Shown here piece after piece: positions 22,045 to 34,199 of a stretch of 64,000 bases of DNA. Position 1 is the stretch's first letter. Every line of letters begins with the position of its first letter. The notes beneath the pieces were generated by a model, which was not told the DNA's origin, ran no database searches, and saw only the letters and a program-made list of their open reading frames with translations. The DNA is from Nemertoderma westbladi (taxonomy: Eukaryota; Xenacoelomorpha; Nemertodermatida; Nemertodermatidae), in the NCBI GenBank assembly GCA_032718475.1, contig JAUCBJ010004929.1:31551-95550 (forward strand), in the 5' to 3' direction. The position numbers were made by a program, and so were the translations under genes.

Positions 22045-22650
22045 AGATTATTATACATATTCCTCCTTTAACGAAGCCCCATTCAACTCCTTTTATAAGA
22101 CTGTGTACTCTATCAAAGCCTCAGTGGGCGGACTCCAGTACTGCAAGGCTCAGCGCCGGGTAAGTTAACAATCTGTCAATGATAAAAATGAAAGCGAGCC
22201 GACATTTAGTCAGATCCACCAAATGGATGGCCAAGGAGACAGACTGTCTGGATTGAGCTGATTCGAGTTAAATCGCTTCGCCAAAACGACCAAGTAGCCC
22301 ATAGGAATACACTACATTTTTTTGGTCATTTTTGCCGCCAAAACGACCAAGTTAATGTTTATTGGGATTGGGACTGCATTAGGGTTTAATTGTACTAATT
22401 AATTGATGCCACCTATCAATTAGGGTCTAATTAGCCTAATTGGGAGGTGTCACCCAGACAGTCTGGCACCAATGACACAAAGTGGGTGATAATAGGGTGT
22501 CATATGATACCCAATGGGTGTCAGTTGGGTCCAACTGTCACCGAGAGGAGCAAACCCCTACTACTACGGCACTTTACTATTAGTTATAAATTTCAAGTGT
22601 ACGTACCTCTTAGCTTTAATATTCCTTCAATAAGCAATCAATGTACTGTA

Positions 22651-23289
22651 CAGTCCCTATCTCATTCTGAATATTATTTCTCAAACTGGGTATCATTTCT
22701 CAAACCTTTTACTAATGATAGTCAACGGAGAATTTCAGTAGGTAAGACTGGGGTAAGAGTTGAGAAATCAGAAAGATGCAGCCAGCTCAATCTAACTCAA
22801 ACTAGAGTCTGGCGCCATGGTTTGAGTTAGGTTGACTTCCAACTGTGCCATTCTGAGCATTACTTTTCATGTACGGGATGGATAATTACTCTGGTTGAGT
22901 GAGGCACCACATGGGGAAGGGGCCTCTGTATGTTGCTTGGGCTCTTGAGTTAATGGGTTGAATTACATAAGCTGGGCAGGCCGGCTTGCGTGTGTCTCAT
23001 AAAAGACATGTCAATCACGCAGTTCCTTTGTGGGCTTTACTAAATAAATGTATGCTGTTAACTAAACCACACTGGCTCGGTTTGTTTGTAGAGAAAGTTT
23101 TAATTCTGGGAATATTGTTATGGGAAATTGGTGCTCTGTTGTCGGTCTGTTTGATGTCAATTGGTGCCTTACACAACATATCAGTTTAAAAATCTAATGT
23201 TTAATTAAGAATTATTTGAGTTAGTAAGAGTGAGGTAAGAGAAAAGGTACCCAGTTTGAGAAACGGTATCTAGAATGAGATAGGGACTG
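22651..23289. mobile_element. TA-flanked MITE (Tc1/mariner-like)
   Basis: The left end CAGTCCCTATCTCATTCT and the right end are inverted repeats, and the similarity continues to TTTCTCAAACTGGGTA, nearly 45 bp with small changes. TA flanks both ends, as is usual for Tc1/mariner elements. The interior has no transposase. A short frame inside has no recognisable motif and is not called. Confidence 0.7.
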
Positions 23290-23307
23290 TAGTACAATGT
23301 ACACTTA

Positions 23308-23547
23308 CCCTGCAAACCACCAACGTTAATCTAAAGTTGGGTTTATGTTAGACATTCGTTAAAAAATGACAGTTAGAATTAACCATAAACCTACGTTAAA
23401 ATACGTTAGAATTCTGTCAATTTTTAACATTAAAAGGGCGGCCACACTAACGTTATTTATATGTATTTTTTACGATAATAATTAACGTTGGCATTGTCAG
23501 AAAATAACGTATATTAATGCATTATTAACGTTAAATTGTTTGCAAGG
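23308..23547. mobile_element. Small palindromic MITE, about 240 bp
   Basis: The ends CCCTGCAAAC and GTTTGCAAGG are near-perfect inverted repeats flanked by TA on both sides. The similarity continues inward (AACGTTAA on each side, then GTTAAAAAATGACAGTTAGAATT against its complement). Nearly the whole element can fold into a hairpin. No coding potential. Confidence 0.5.
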
Positions 23548-24115
23548 TACTGTAAAATATAATTTCTGTAAATATCTTGACTGATATAAAGTTGATTATG
23601 TATGTGGTATCTTGTACTAATTACTACTCTACTATTATGAGAAGTTATCATGTAGTGTATGTGAATATCTATATACTACTGTACATTACGCTGTTGGTTC
23701 TAAACAGTCGGCTTCATTCCGGCTTATATTCCAAGATTACTCTTTGGTTTTCGTCTTAGATTTCAGAATAAATGTAAGCCGAGAATTCAAGTTATACGAG
23801 ATGTTAGATTTCGTTCAAAATTACTTTTTAGAAATTCAGATTATGTTTTGTCAAAGATTACCCCATAGATTTCTGCTTAGTCTTGGCCCTACCCCATAGA
23901 TTAAAGCTTATATTTCGTCCAAGATTAAAACTTATGTAAAAATGACGTTTATGTTACATATGTTATTCATAAAATAACGTTCTAGCTACAAGTTAAATAA
24001 TTATGTATCAAGTTGTAGGCAAAACGTACTGAGAGATAAATGTATGTGACCAGAACGGCATTTCACTATTTGTAAATCCCAAGTGTGTACTGTATCTCTT
24101 AGCTATTTTTACTAA
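23548..24115. other. No gene seen
   Basis: AT-rich sequence with repeated GATTA-type phrases (TTCGTCCAAGATTA, ACCCCATAGATT occurs twice near 23860-23900). I see no gene or recognisable element. It ends at the target duplication of the next LINE. Confidence 0.6.
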
Positions 24116-24148
24116 ATAAATACCTGGAATGGGTAATTTAATGTCTAC

Positions 24149-26182
24149 TACTACTAGTAGGATCGGCATGCTGCATTGCAGCTGCATTTTTAACAATGCT
24201 GTGCCGGCTTGTCAACAAAATTGCACCGCCACAACTCCCTATCACCCATGACATTTGCTAGATCATCCGCATCTTTAAGGCCAGTGTCCTTTAAGATGCG
24301 TCTCAAGAAAGTCATGGGCTGTCCACCATGCTTATTCACTCCATGAGGCTGCCAAAGTACAAGATTATGCACTGGCTGGTCCTCACGGCGAAAGCAATGT
24401 CCTGCAAAGCGGAGGCGATTTTGTTCTAGTGTCAAGCTTGGGGGAACCAATGAGACACCTCCAATGTTATATAGTGTCTGGTTGGAGATGTGTGCATTGT
24501 ACTTGACACAATGAACCCGGTGTAGCATTCTTGTGAATGTGCCATCCAGAGATTTGGTGTCCTCAGCAGTTAGAGCCCAGCATGGACTCCCGTAGAGGAG
24601 TACTGGAACTACTGCTGCTCTAAATAATCGGACCTTAAGTTTCCGATTAATTCTAGGTGACTTCCAAATCCTGGAAAGCCTATTCAAGGCTGCCCATGCC
24701 TTTCCCTTACGTATTCGAAGGTCCTCACCTGACTTCCGGATCCATGATCCCAGGTAACAGAAGTCATCCTTTGAGCTTATGCTCATCCGATCAGAGACTT
24801 GCTGAGGACTTTTAAAGTTAACTGTCAGAATTTTGGTCTTTCTGGAGTTAATAAAAAGACCAACACTAGAAGCAGCATGTTCTAATGAGCTGAGGAGCCG
24901 TTGGGCTCCCTCTAATGATTCTGAGATTACTCCTAAGTCATCAGCAAAGTCCAGATCAGTTAGGTACTTGGCAGGATTTCCTCGACTTCTGGAGCCAGTA
25001 GGTGGAGTTATCATCACCCCATCATCATTATGATGATCTAAGGACATGCGTAGAACATAGTCAACCACAATAATGAACAAGAATGGTGCAAGTGTGTCTC
25101 CTTGGAGGACGCCCCTTAACACTTCAAATGGTTCTGTGTCACCGTCAACAGTAGACACAAATGTTGTGGAACCATCGTATACTGATCTGATTGCTGCAAT
25201 AATTTCATCAGGAATCCCATATAATGAAAGTATGCTGAACATACGTGACCGAGAGACTGAATCAAAGGCCTTGAAGAAGTCAAAAAAGATAACAGACAGA
25301 TGCCTGTCTTTCTTTTTTGATAATTCTTCAATTATCCTTCTAAGTGCCAAAATGGGCTCCATGGTCCCACGACCTTTATGGAACCCATTCTGATTTCCAT
25401 GGAGCAGTCTCTCAATGGGATCCCTGATGCGATTTAATAGAATCCTATTGTATAGCTTTGCAGCAATCGAGATCAATGAGATTCCCCGAAAAGAACCATA
25501 GAGTGTTAGGTTGCCCTTCTTGGGAACTGGCACCAACTTATTTGTTTTCATTTCTTGTGGGACTCTTGTTGTTCGGTACATGTCTACTATGATGGGATAG
25601 ATGAGCTTTAAACACTCAGGTATTTTAAAGACCTCAGGGGGAACACCATCTACTCCACTGGCACGATTGGTCGTAATGCTCTTTGCAGCAGCCTTCACTT
25701 CTGCAAAGGAGATATCGCCAATGGGAATATCTGGGAGTACAGACTCAGACACTTTTACTTCTATAAAGTTATCAGGTAATACCCTGTCATTATTGAGGAG
25801 CTTTTCAAAGTGGGCTTTCCAACCATTGAGGCGATCGGCTGATGATTCAGCCTTAACCTTGGTGGTTGGTTGGCTTTTCCGCCCAGTAAGCAGATTGATC
25901 GATTTCCATGCCTGGGAGGATTGCTTGCTGTCGTCAGCATCATTGATGGCATCAACCTGTTGGTTTATTAGCTCCTGTAGATTAACAGAGTACTGCCGTT
26001 TAGGGACCTAGATGCAGCCTTAACTGCATTCTTGGCCGCTGTAGTCTGTTTGAGTCGGGACTCTTTCTGTGCCTTATGAAGGTCATTTCGGCACTTCTGA
26101 ATTTTGTTGTCGTCCAGGGGGCCCTTTTCCCGTTTCGAGGGTATAAAGGAACTGTTTCTGCAGCTGCTAACTTAACTGCTTC
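24149..26182 (-). mobile_element. RTE-like LINE, copy 3, 3' portion
   Basis: The tail (TAG repeats, here CTACTACTAG on the plus strand) starts at 24149. The sequence is the RT and linker half of the family. At 26182 it is cut by the 5' LTR of BEL element A and resumes at 61360. The LINE is flanked by a 33-bp target duplication with one mismatch, at 24116-24148 and 62240-62272, beginning ATAAATACCTGGAAT. It is 5'-truncated inside the endonuclease region. This copy is the outermost layer of the nested cluster. Confidence 0.92.
24190..26010 (-). pseudogene. RTE-like LINE RT of copy 3
   Basis: On the minus strand the RT is readable from the basic linker through RASGVDGVPPE, FRGISLIS and FADD to the usual C-terminal DKPAQH end at 24190. 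The motif-A block has IFFDFF instead of IFVDFF. An eight-residue stretch after SISSKD, present in the other copies (GMLEHVDD region), is missing. A frame change lies near 25990-26010. The endonuclease half is at 61360-62222, on the other side of elements A and B. Not functional. Confidence 0.85.
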
Positions 26183-27483
26183 TGTTCGCGGTATTTCAAC
26201 TTTTCATAACGCGAGTTGAATAATTTTTGTATTTATTTAAAATGATTATTCCGATATCACTACTGGGTGCGGGACCATGGGTTTTGGGCAAATTCAATGG
26301 ACTGGGGGCGATTTATGGGCGAATATTGGGGCAACTTACAGGGTACGGGAATAATTTCATGTTTATAAGGGCCAAGGGTGGGAGGAAAAGTTAAGCAGTA
26401 TTCAGGTTAGCCTGAGTACTAATAGGCCCTGGCCAACTTCCTGCTGCCTGTAGAGGTGGATTTGGTAACGCGCCAGGCCTAAAGGACAAGGACTGCCCTT
26501 AGCGGTCCCTGGCCAACAGCAGTTATTACGAGACTGAAAGGAACTCGGAATGCCGGCTGCTTGTGTCAGGGATTTGTGACGGGAAACAACAGCCCCCTTA
26601 GCTAAGCTGTACTGGTTCTCGATGACCGATCCCTTCGGGGTTCGCAAGGGGTGGGACGGACATGCGAAAGGGTTGGCCGACTAACAGAGGACGGGTTTGA
26701 CGAGGACTGCCCTTAGCGGTCTGTGGTCAACAGCAGTTATTACGAGCCTGAAAAGGACATCGGAACGCTGGCTGCTTGTACCAGGGATTTGCGACGGGAA
26801 CCGACGACAGACCCCTTAGCCAAGCCGTACTGGTTCTCGATGATCGTTCCCTTTGGGGTTTGTGAGGGGTGTGACGGACACGTGATGGGGTCGAAAGACA
26901 AAGGACTGGACTCTACTGGCCTACCGACTGTTCGGAGCAGTTTCTCGGCTTCCGAAGCGACTACGAGCCTGAATAAGGACTCGGAAAGCCTAGGTGGTTG
27001 GGTCTCTGCGATGAACCGACGGAACCCTAGCCAAGCCGTGCTGGTTCTCGATGATCGATCCCTTCGGGGTTCGGGAGGGGTGGAACTGACACGCAACAGG
27101 GTCGACCGACACCGACACTACGGCACTAAGACTAGGACCGAGGGAAAATCTGGGGAACATTAGGTAGGCTAAAATCTGAGCGAACAGTGGGTAATTAAAT
27201 AATATACTGCAGGGATTTATATTGTCGTGTATAATTATTGTGAATATTTGGTGTATATTGATTTGGAGAAGCCCAATTAATTATCAATCAGGGTTCAACT
27301 GTAGGAAGTTACATTAAAGAGTATATCCAATCAATGCAACTTTTCCTCAACCGCAATCCTGCATTCAATATATCATTCCTTCTCCACAATCAATATCTGG
27401 TGACTGGCCGGGACTCTGTGGTCTGTAAAGTCACGTCTCCAGCATCGGCGTTTTCCCCCCTGGTGTTTGGGATAACGGCAACA
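26183..27483 (+). repeat. 5' LTR of BEL element A
   Basis: 1,301 bp, TG...CA. The middle contains direct repeats around the phrase TACTGGTTCTCGATGA (about 26608, 26828 and, as GTGCTGG, 27040), spaced about 212-220 bp and alternating with the TACGAGNCTGAAA motif. In the 3' LTR the same phrase is spaced only 92-98 bp, so units have been gained or lost. TATAAGG at about 26361 could be a core promoter. The sequence after the LTR (AAATTGATAATT) is not an obvious tRNA primer site. Confidence 0.9.
26527..26987 (+). repeat. Recurring TACGAG-CTGAAA-CTCGGAA motif, LTR copies
   Basis: Three versions of a 25-27-nt motif (TACGAG, A or C, CTGAAA, purine spacer, CTCGGAA, pyrimidine or A, G) start at 26527, 26741 and 26962 in the 5' LTR. 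Two more are in the distal 3' LTR at 60496 and 60643. Related copies occur inside gag (29085-29114) and inside an accessory ORF (35430-35459) of the same element. Confidence 0.8.
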
Positions 27484-27691
27484 AAATTGATAATTAAACG
27501 CGGCCAACTTCAACTGGTGGAAGTTGGGAATTCTACAATACTCTTCAAACTCTCTCCGTGCTTACCCAGCACCCACTACGAGGAAACTCTGGTATTTGAG
27601 TTAAGACAAAGTCGTGGTTTAATTAATCAACAAACTCGATCTAACCAACTCGTAGTCGGCAGATCACATATTGGAGAGTTGTTAACAGGGA

Positions 27692-27883
27692 ATGGAAGTA
27701 TCGATCACACCTATTGATATCATCCAAGTTGAGCCAGGAATCTGGCACGTTGAGGTGGAAGTACAAGGAACGAACGTCGGACGATTCAGGATTACCGTTC
27801 GGGTGGTCCAGGCTGAGTACAATACCTACGAGGAACTATTCTACGACATCGCATATCTAGCTATCAACGAGGCGTTGGAATGA
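27692..27883 (+). CDS. Small ORF upstream of gag in element A
   Basis: An intact 63-codon frame with an ATG at 27692. Its stop TGA overlaps the gag start ATG in the sequence ATGATGA, so the two overlap by four bases. The product is acidic with alternating hydrophobic residues (WHVEVEVQGTNVGRF, FRITVRVVQAEYNTYEELF), which suggests beta strands followed by a helix. I do not recognise it. The overlap suggests termination-reinitiation. It could be a regulator of Gag translation or an N-terminal piece of Gag that became separate. Confidence 0.45.
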   Translation: MEVSITPIDIIQVEPGIWHVEVEVQGTNVGRFRITVRVVQAEYNTYEELFYDIAYLAINEALE

Positions 27884-30528
27884 TGACAAACAACGTATCC
27901 GATACCAATGAGATGGACCACCATACAGATTCGGAAGCCGACAAGGTACCGAACGTCAAGAACATGACCCGTCGACTAGGGGCTCTCAAGGGCGGAGTAA
28001 CTCGAGCGTATCAACGGATAGAGAAACAACTCAAGGGAGTCAAAACCCCCCTCAACGAGATACAAACTCAGCTTCAGAGTATCCGAAACATCCTACAGCG
28101 ATATGAAAGAATGATACAGGCATACCAAGAGCTCGTTCCCTCCACCGATCAGGAAAACTACCCCAGGTTAGAAGAACACGTTGTACATCTAGATGGGTTC
28201 CGCAAACAACACCGGAGGACCCTCAGCCTTGTGAGAGGCTACGAAGAACAGTATTACAAGAGAGCCGAAAGAACAGATGCAGAATCAGTGCGAACCGCCA
28301 GCACCAGGACAGCAGTACATCGAAGGAGATCGGGACCATCGAGAAACCAGCACTCCAGCGCTAGGAGTGCGGTGTCCGGTTCAGCACACAGCTCTCAAGG
28401 GGGTCAACCACTCCGAGACCAGCTACGAGAACGGAAGGCATTAGCCCTCAAAGCTCGGATGGAAGATGAGTACGTTCAACTGCAAACCGAGCAAGATGTA
28501 TTAGCCGCCGAAATGCAAAAACGAAAGGCCGAACAAGCGGCCAAACGGCAGGACAAACAATGAGAACAGGAGGCTGAACAACATAGACGAGAGGCCGAAC
28601 GACGTGAACAGGAGGCTGAACAACATAGACGAGAGGCCAAACTGCAGACTGAACAACATAGACGAGAGGCCGAACGACGTGAACAGGAAGCCAAACAACG
28701 TGGACGAGAGGCCAAACAAGAGATCGAACAACGTAAATGGGAAGCAGAAATGCGTAAACAACACGCCGAGGCCCAAGCGATTCTTACCCACAAAAAGAAT
28801 GCGGATATTGCGAAACTCGCGGAATACGAAGCCGCACTTATAGAACGAGATATTCAACTCTACGAGGACTGGGAAAGGGATATAGATCAGGACTATGCAC
28901 CAATACCGGTACCGGAATTAGAGAAGTCATTTACACCAACAGCGGCAAAACCGCCGAAACCCGAATTCCCGCCTACCATACAGTCTACGTTATGGGCACA
29001 AGCACCGGTGTTCCATCCCCCACCGGCTACACTTAAACATGAGGAACCGTATTTCCCATCCAACCACACGGCAACGAGTGTACCCTAGTACGAGCCTGAA
29101 AGGGACTCGGAATGGGACGCCACTCCTCAATCCAACAACCCGTTTACATCCACACCACAAACCCGTAGTCGCGTCATCATTAAAACTCCACCTATCATTG
29201 ATCCATCAAGTATGGGAGAGAGTGCCAATAACTATAACCCTCCGAGTCACTCCAGTTCAGACGACGTCGGCATTATCCGGGCATTGGAAAACCGCCTCTC
29301 CATGCCCAAGATGGAGATCCGCACCTTCGAAGGAGATCCCGTCGATTACCTCAGATTCAAGAAACGGTTCTTTGCACAGATTGGATCAACGGACATAGCC
29401 GACACACAGAAACTGGTATATTTATCGCAATACCTGGGTGACAAACCACGCCAAATCATCGCTTGTTTTGAGGGAGGTTCTCATGAAGCATACTACGACG
29501 CATGGAAAACTCTAGATAAAAGATACGGAAATACCGGGACTATAATTAATAAAACTCTAGAGAAACTGATACAAGACGCGGGATCACTAGGGGAACCACA
29601 GAACATCCAGGAATTCTCAGACTCCATGAAGGATGCCTACTACACTCTAAAACCCTTAAACATCGTGAACAACATCCTAAACCTTCGACAGATTGCCCGG
29701 AAGTTCCCCGGATGGCTGCAAAGCAAGTGGGCCTATAAATGCGTAGATCTTCGGCGCAGACACCCAGATCAAGATCCCAGCTTCCTGGAAATGTCGGCAT
29801 TCCTGCACGATATCTCCGAAGCCATGAATGATTCAATGTTCTCGAAACAGAGTCTCACCAAGTTGGACGGAATAGAGAGCAACTCCAGGAGTAAGACACC
29901 CACTCAGAAACCGAGATTCCGCCCTCCTCCGGTGAGTACGATGGCCATCACTATGACAGAGGATTCCGACGACGAAGACTACGAGGAACCGACATCAGCC
30001 AAGGAATGGGCGTGTTACCTCGCGAATTGGGCACCCGAGAGGGAAGGCATCACAAACTCCCTTCTCTGTCTCTATTGTGGAGAGAAACATAAAGTTGAAT
30101 TCTGCAGGAAGTTCCAGTTTGCCGAACTCGTCCCACGCTTCGAGGCGATTATGAAACACCGAGGATGCTTCCGGTGTCTTGGAACAGGTCACTACGTTTG
30201 GGATTGCGACCAAAGTTCGTGTTGTGCGGTTTGTAATGAACTACGTCATCACACGCTCCTCCACATCCCCACTAACTTTGACTTCACCACTCTCCCCTTC
30301 CGGATTGAAGCCAAACGAAGAGGAGAAACGAACCACATCTCCAAAGGATCCCGGACGGTTCAACGAAGGGAAACTAACCCATTTAAAACCTCCACTGACG
30401 CATCACAAGTGACAAATATCTCAGCCACAATCAAACCTTATAAATCGCCGTTATATGGTCTTCGCCAAGGTAATCCCAGTAAGAATTCAGGGAGTCGACA
30501 AATCCTTGACAACGCTCGCGTTCCTTGA
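27880..30528 (+). pseudogene. gag: BEL/Pao Gag of element A (two in-frame stops)
   Basis: One frame from 27880 to 30528 interrupted only by TGA at 28561-28563 and TAG at 29086-29088. The order is a helical N-terminal domain (27960-28260), a Ser/Arg-rich linker, a long charged coiled coil made of REAERREQEAEQ-type repeats (28440-28880), a Pro-rich stretch, the DUF1759-like capsid region (FEGDPVDYLRFKKRF, LVYLSQYLGDKP, DKRYGN; 29310-29540), and zinc knuckles (CLYCGEKHKVEFC, CFRCLGTGHYVWDC, CAVCNELRHHTLLH; 30070-30280). The protein would package RNA. The last 74 bases overlap the pol frame. The sequence at the TAG coincides with the recurring TACGAG motif. Confidence 0.85.
29085..29114 (+). repeat. 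Recurring TACGAG motif inside gag
   Basis: About 30 nt beginning CTAGTACGAGCCTGAAAGGG and continuing ACTCGGAATG. It matches the copy at 35430-35459 from the CTAG onward and the LTR copies from TACGAG onward. It supplies the TAG stop in gag. Confidence 0.75.
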
Positions 30529-33500
30529 TAACGGGTCGGACGGAACCATCATCGACCGGGATTTCCTTGAGCAACTTGGCCTAGACTATGAACCTTGCAA
30601 ACGGTCCATACAAACTATTACCGACCACAGAGAGGTAGAATCCGGGGAGGTGCAACTCCAGATGGAAGGAGTAATGAAGGGCTATGAGACGGTTAAGCTC
30701 ACCATCAAAAATGCCTTGGTACACACAGACCTCCGAGTGCAGTTCCGACAATCGGCCGAGTACGCCCCCCTTATACAGCTAGATCGAGACGACGTAGACC
30801 TAAGGTGCCCGTCGTTGGATGTAAACCGCATCACCCTACTAATCGGACTTGATACACCGGAATTACACATCCCCACCGGAGATGTCGCCCGATCTATAAA
30901 ACAGGATGAACAAACAATAATGGGATGGACACTCTGCGGCATCAAGGAAGAGACTACCGACACCTATACATACCTTCCTAAATGTCAGATTAAAGAGAAT
31001 GCAACATCCGTGGGTTATTGCTCAGCTACCGACCTTGACGAGGATTTATTTCTTGAGACCGAGAAAACCCAGCAAGAGATGACTAAATACTTTATTCTAG
31101 AGACCCAAGAGTTCGCTGAAAAAGACGAAAACCCGTCTGAGGAGGATCAATATTGTATGGACGTCCTGGACCAGGCTACGTTCGAAGATGGACACTGGTG
31201 TTCACCTATGTTATGGAAGGACCCAAACAAACCAATGGCAAACAACGCTAACATGGCCCTTAGGCGACTTAAGGGGATTCTCCGCCGGCTGAATGACCAA
31301 CCCAAGATAAAGGAGAAATATAATACCATAATCCAAGGATATCTCGATGATGGATTAGCAGAAATGGTACCACGGAATGAACTGCAAGGGGGTAAAAGAA
31401 CATATTATCTTCCAACCCACTACGTGGTAGAAGCCCGGAAGGTTGGGAAAATCCGAGTAGTTAATGATGCCGCTGCTATGTATCAAGGCGAATCCCTGAA
31501 TAGTCAGCTTTATACGGGGCCCAACATATATAGTACACTCATTGGCATATTGATCAGGTTCAGAGAAAACCGGATAGCATTCACCTGCGACATCAAAGCC
31601 ATGTTTCACCAGGTTCGTACGCTACCAAGAGACTCAGACTGTCTACGGATCCTATGGACGGATAAAACACTAACTCAACAGGAGATTAGTCAACTTACAA
31701 TGAAGGACGTAGACGTAATGCGTATGATCGTCAGGATCTTCGGCGCTAAGGACTCGCCGGTAGCATGTAGTGACATGCTGAAGAGAACGGCAACTATGTG
31801 CAAAAACGAGTTCCCTCCAACCGTCATAGAAACCATCCGACGATGCTTCTACGTGGACGACGGATGCGCCGGCGCAGATAATGTGGACGAGGCATATCGG
31901 CTAGCAATGGGGATGGTAGAATGTTTAAAGAAAGGAGGTTTCCCGCTCGTGAAGTTCAGATCCCACAACAAAGAACTCATGGAAAAGTTACCAGAGGACA
32001 TTTGACTAAACGACAACAAAATGTATTCAGAGGATGTGGAACACCGTGTACTCGGTATTGAATGGGACATAGAATCAGACGAATTCATTTTCAAATATAA
32101 ACCCTTACCCAAGCCTATGACGAAAAGGGGATGTTTGTCGATAAAAAGCGCCATCTTTGACCCACTAAATTTCATATCTCCAGTAACCTTGGCCGGAATG
32201 AACCTGATTAAGGAAATGTGGATAGAAGGACTGGGATGGGACGAAGAACTCCCTCCACACCTCAGCGTCAAATGGAGAAAATGGACGGAGCAGCTCGAAC
32301 ACCTACATCTTATGCGGATCCCTCGACCGTTCTTCCTCGATAAACTACCCACCGATATCTTCCAGCTCCATACCTTCTCGGATGCTTCGAATACCGGAAT
32401 CGGCGTAGTCACCTTCTTAAGAAGACTAAGTAACGATGGAAACGGCAATACGAGCTTCTTATTTTCTAAAGCTAAGACAGTATCCGAGGAATTTGTAGCA
32501 ACAATTCCAAGACTCGAGCTACAGGCTGCAGTTTGGGCAGTAAGACTGAATCGCATGGTCATGCGGAACCTACGAATCCCCATCGAATCTCAACACTTCT
32601 GGGTCGATTCGAGTATCGTTCTCTATTATCTCCACTCTCCATCACGGCGTCACACTAGGTTTGTTGCGAACCGAGCCCAGTCTCAGAACAGCCCAGTCTA
32701 CCAACTAAGACCAATGATGGGAGAGGACGGACTGATCCGACTGAATACCTGGATGGCAAACGCCCCGGTCGAATATGAGTTAAATACCTGGCGCTTCTGC
32801 CCGGAACGTCGACACTAGCCAAGCTATTAATTCAACAATGTCACGAGGAAAACCATCACGCAGGACAGAACTGGATTATAGCTAATATAAGACAAAGATA
32901 TTGGATCACCCACATCCAGCCACTGATCCGGAAAGTGTTGAAACATTGCTTTATCTGCCGAAGATATCTAGCGCCACCACTCACACAAAAGATGGCTGAC
33001 TTACCAGCCACCCGTCTACAGTCCGATTCCCCACCATTCTATGTCACCGGAGTGGTCTGTTTCGGACCGTTTACGGTCATCGAACGACGATCCAACATCA
33101 AATGCTGGGGAGCCATCTTCACCTGCCTTAGGTCTAGGGCAATCTACCTAGACATTGTGGTAAACCTGATGCAACACGCATTCATCAATGCTCTGCGTCA
33201 GTTCGTGGCGAACAACGGGACATGTCGCCACATGTATTCCGATAATGGTACAAACTTTGTGGGAGGAGAACGAGAACTTAAGAGAGGCGATTGAGGGATG
33301 GTTTACCGACAACACCGCATCCCAAGTCTGGAAGGAACACCTGATACAGTGGCACTTCCAGACCCCCTTAGCACCCCATACGAGCGGGGTATGGGAGAAA
33401 CTGATCGACTTAGTGAAACGAATCATGCGCGTCGCTCTAGGAGACACCCGGGTAACCCATGACACCCTCCGCACAACATTCTGCGAGATCACGGCTACCC

Positions 33501-34015
33501 TGAATAACCGGCCCATTGTCCCTATCCGCGACGACCCTACAGACCTGGAGCCCCTCACTCCTAACCATCTACTGGGGAGACCCAAAACACATGTTCTCCC
33601 GGAGACAATGTTTCCGGATCGCAACGATATCGCGAGACATACAAATTGGAAGAAGGCCCAAGCGTTGGCAGCGCATTGGTGGAGAATCTGGGCCCAGGAG
33701 TACCTCATAACCCTCCGGACCAGGAGGAAATGGAACAACACCTACAGGAATGTCGCAGTTGGCGATATGGTTCTAGTGAAAGAAGATCTTAAAGACCGTG
33801 TCCACTGGCCTGTGGCGCGAGTCGTGACAATACACCCGAGCAAAGACGGACTTGCGAGGACTGTGACGATACGAACGGCAAAGGGCCACTACCAACGCCC
33901 TATCCAGAGGCTGTGCCTTCTTGAAGGCAATGACAGCGGTGACTCTACGAGAGGTGATAAGTTCCCTACTCAGGATCCTGCTGCGGACATTGGTGACAAT
34001 GATAAACCCGTTTAA
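30455..34015 (+). pseudogene. pol: BEL/Pao Pol of element A (protease, RT, RNase H, integrase), broken
   Basis: Pol overlaps gag in a different frame. Protease: LAFLDNGSDGTIID near 30525 (DNG where DSG or DTG is usual). RT: YYLPTHYV, GESLNSQLYTGPN and the catalytic YVDD at 31850-31861. A TGA interrupts at 32003-32005. RNase H: HTFSDASNTGIG and RLELQAAV (32360-32540). The segment between RNase H and integrase is shortened near 32690. A frame change near 32785 leads to the integrase zinc-binding part (QQCHEENHHAG, CFIC), and another near 33270 to its C-terminal half. In the integrase core the first catalytic Asp appears replaced (GVVCFGPF for the usual GVD-FGP). YSDNGTNFVG and GVWEKLI keep the others. 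It is not functional as it stands. Confidence 0.88.
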
Positions 34016-34199
34016 ACCCTTCTCATCCTGTTGACAAACTTTAAACTATGATTTACTGACAATGAAAATGGACCCCCCTTAAACCAACTGTAACCACGCA
34101 ATGGTATTTGTGTTTCCTCGTGTGTTATGTGGAGTCCAGCGTCACCCTGCAGATGTTTCGACTGACGCAGGGTCGTTTATGTATTGTTTACCCTGATTT

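Larger units (their letters stand above)
21017..22554. mobile_element. Foldback DNA element with about 250-bp inverted ends
   Basis: The left end (TTTGCTCCTCTCGGTGACAG onward) is the reverse complement of the right end (about 22300-22554). The inverted similarity extends inward through the AATTAAACCCTAATTAGG-like and CCCAATCCCAATAAACATTAAC blocks to GGCGGC-CAAAACGACCAA at about 21190 and 22330. The interior has no transposase-like ORF. It contains a C-tract and a 22-bp tandem repeat. This architecture fits a non-autonomous foldback or MITE-like transposon. Family and target duplication are not determined. Confidence 0.75.

Noticed and set aside
22447-22830. Possible coding gene of 127 codons
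   Set aside because: It spans the inverted arm of the foldback element and the edge of a MITE, with no motif.
26402-27163. Frames in both strands of LTR A
   Set aside because: They arise from the G/C-rich internal repeats of the LTR.
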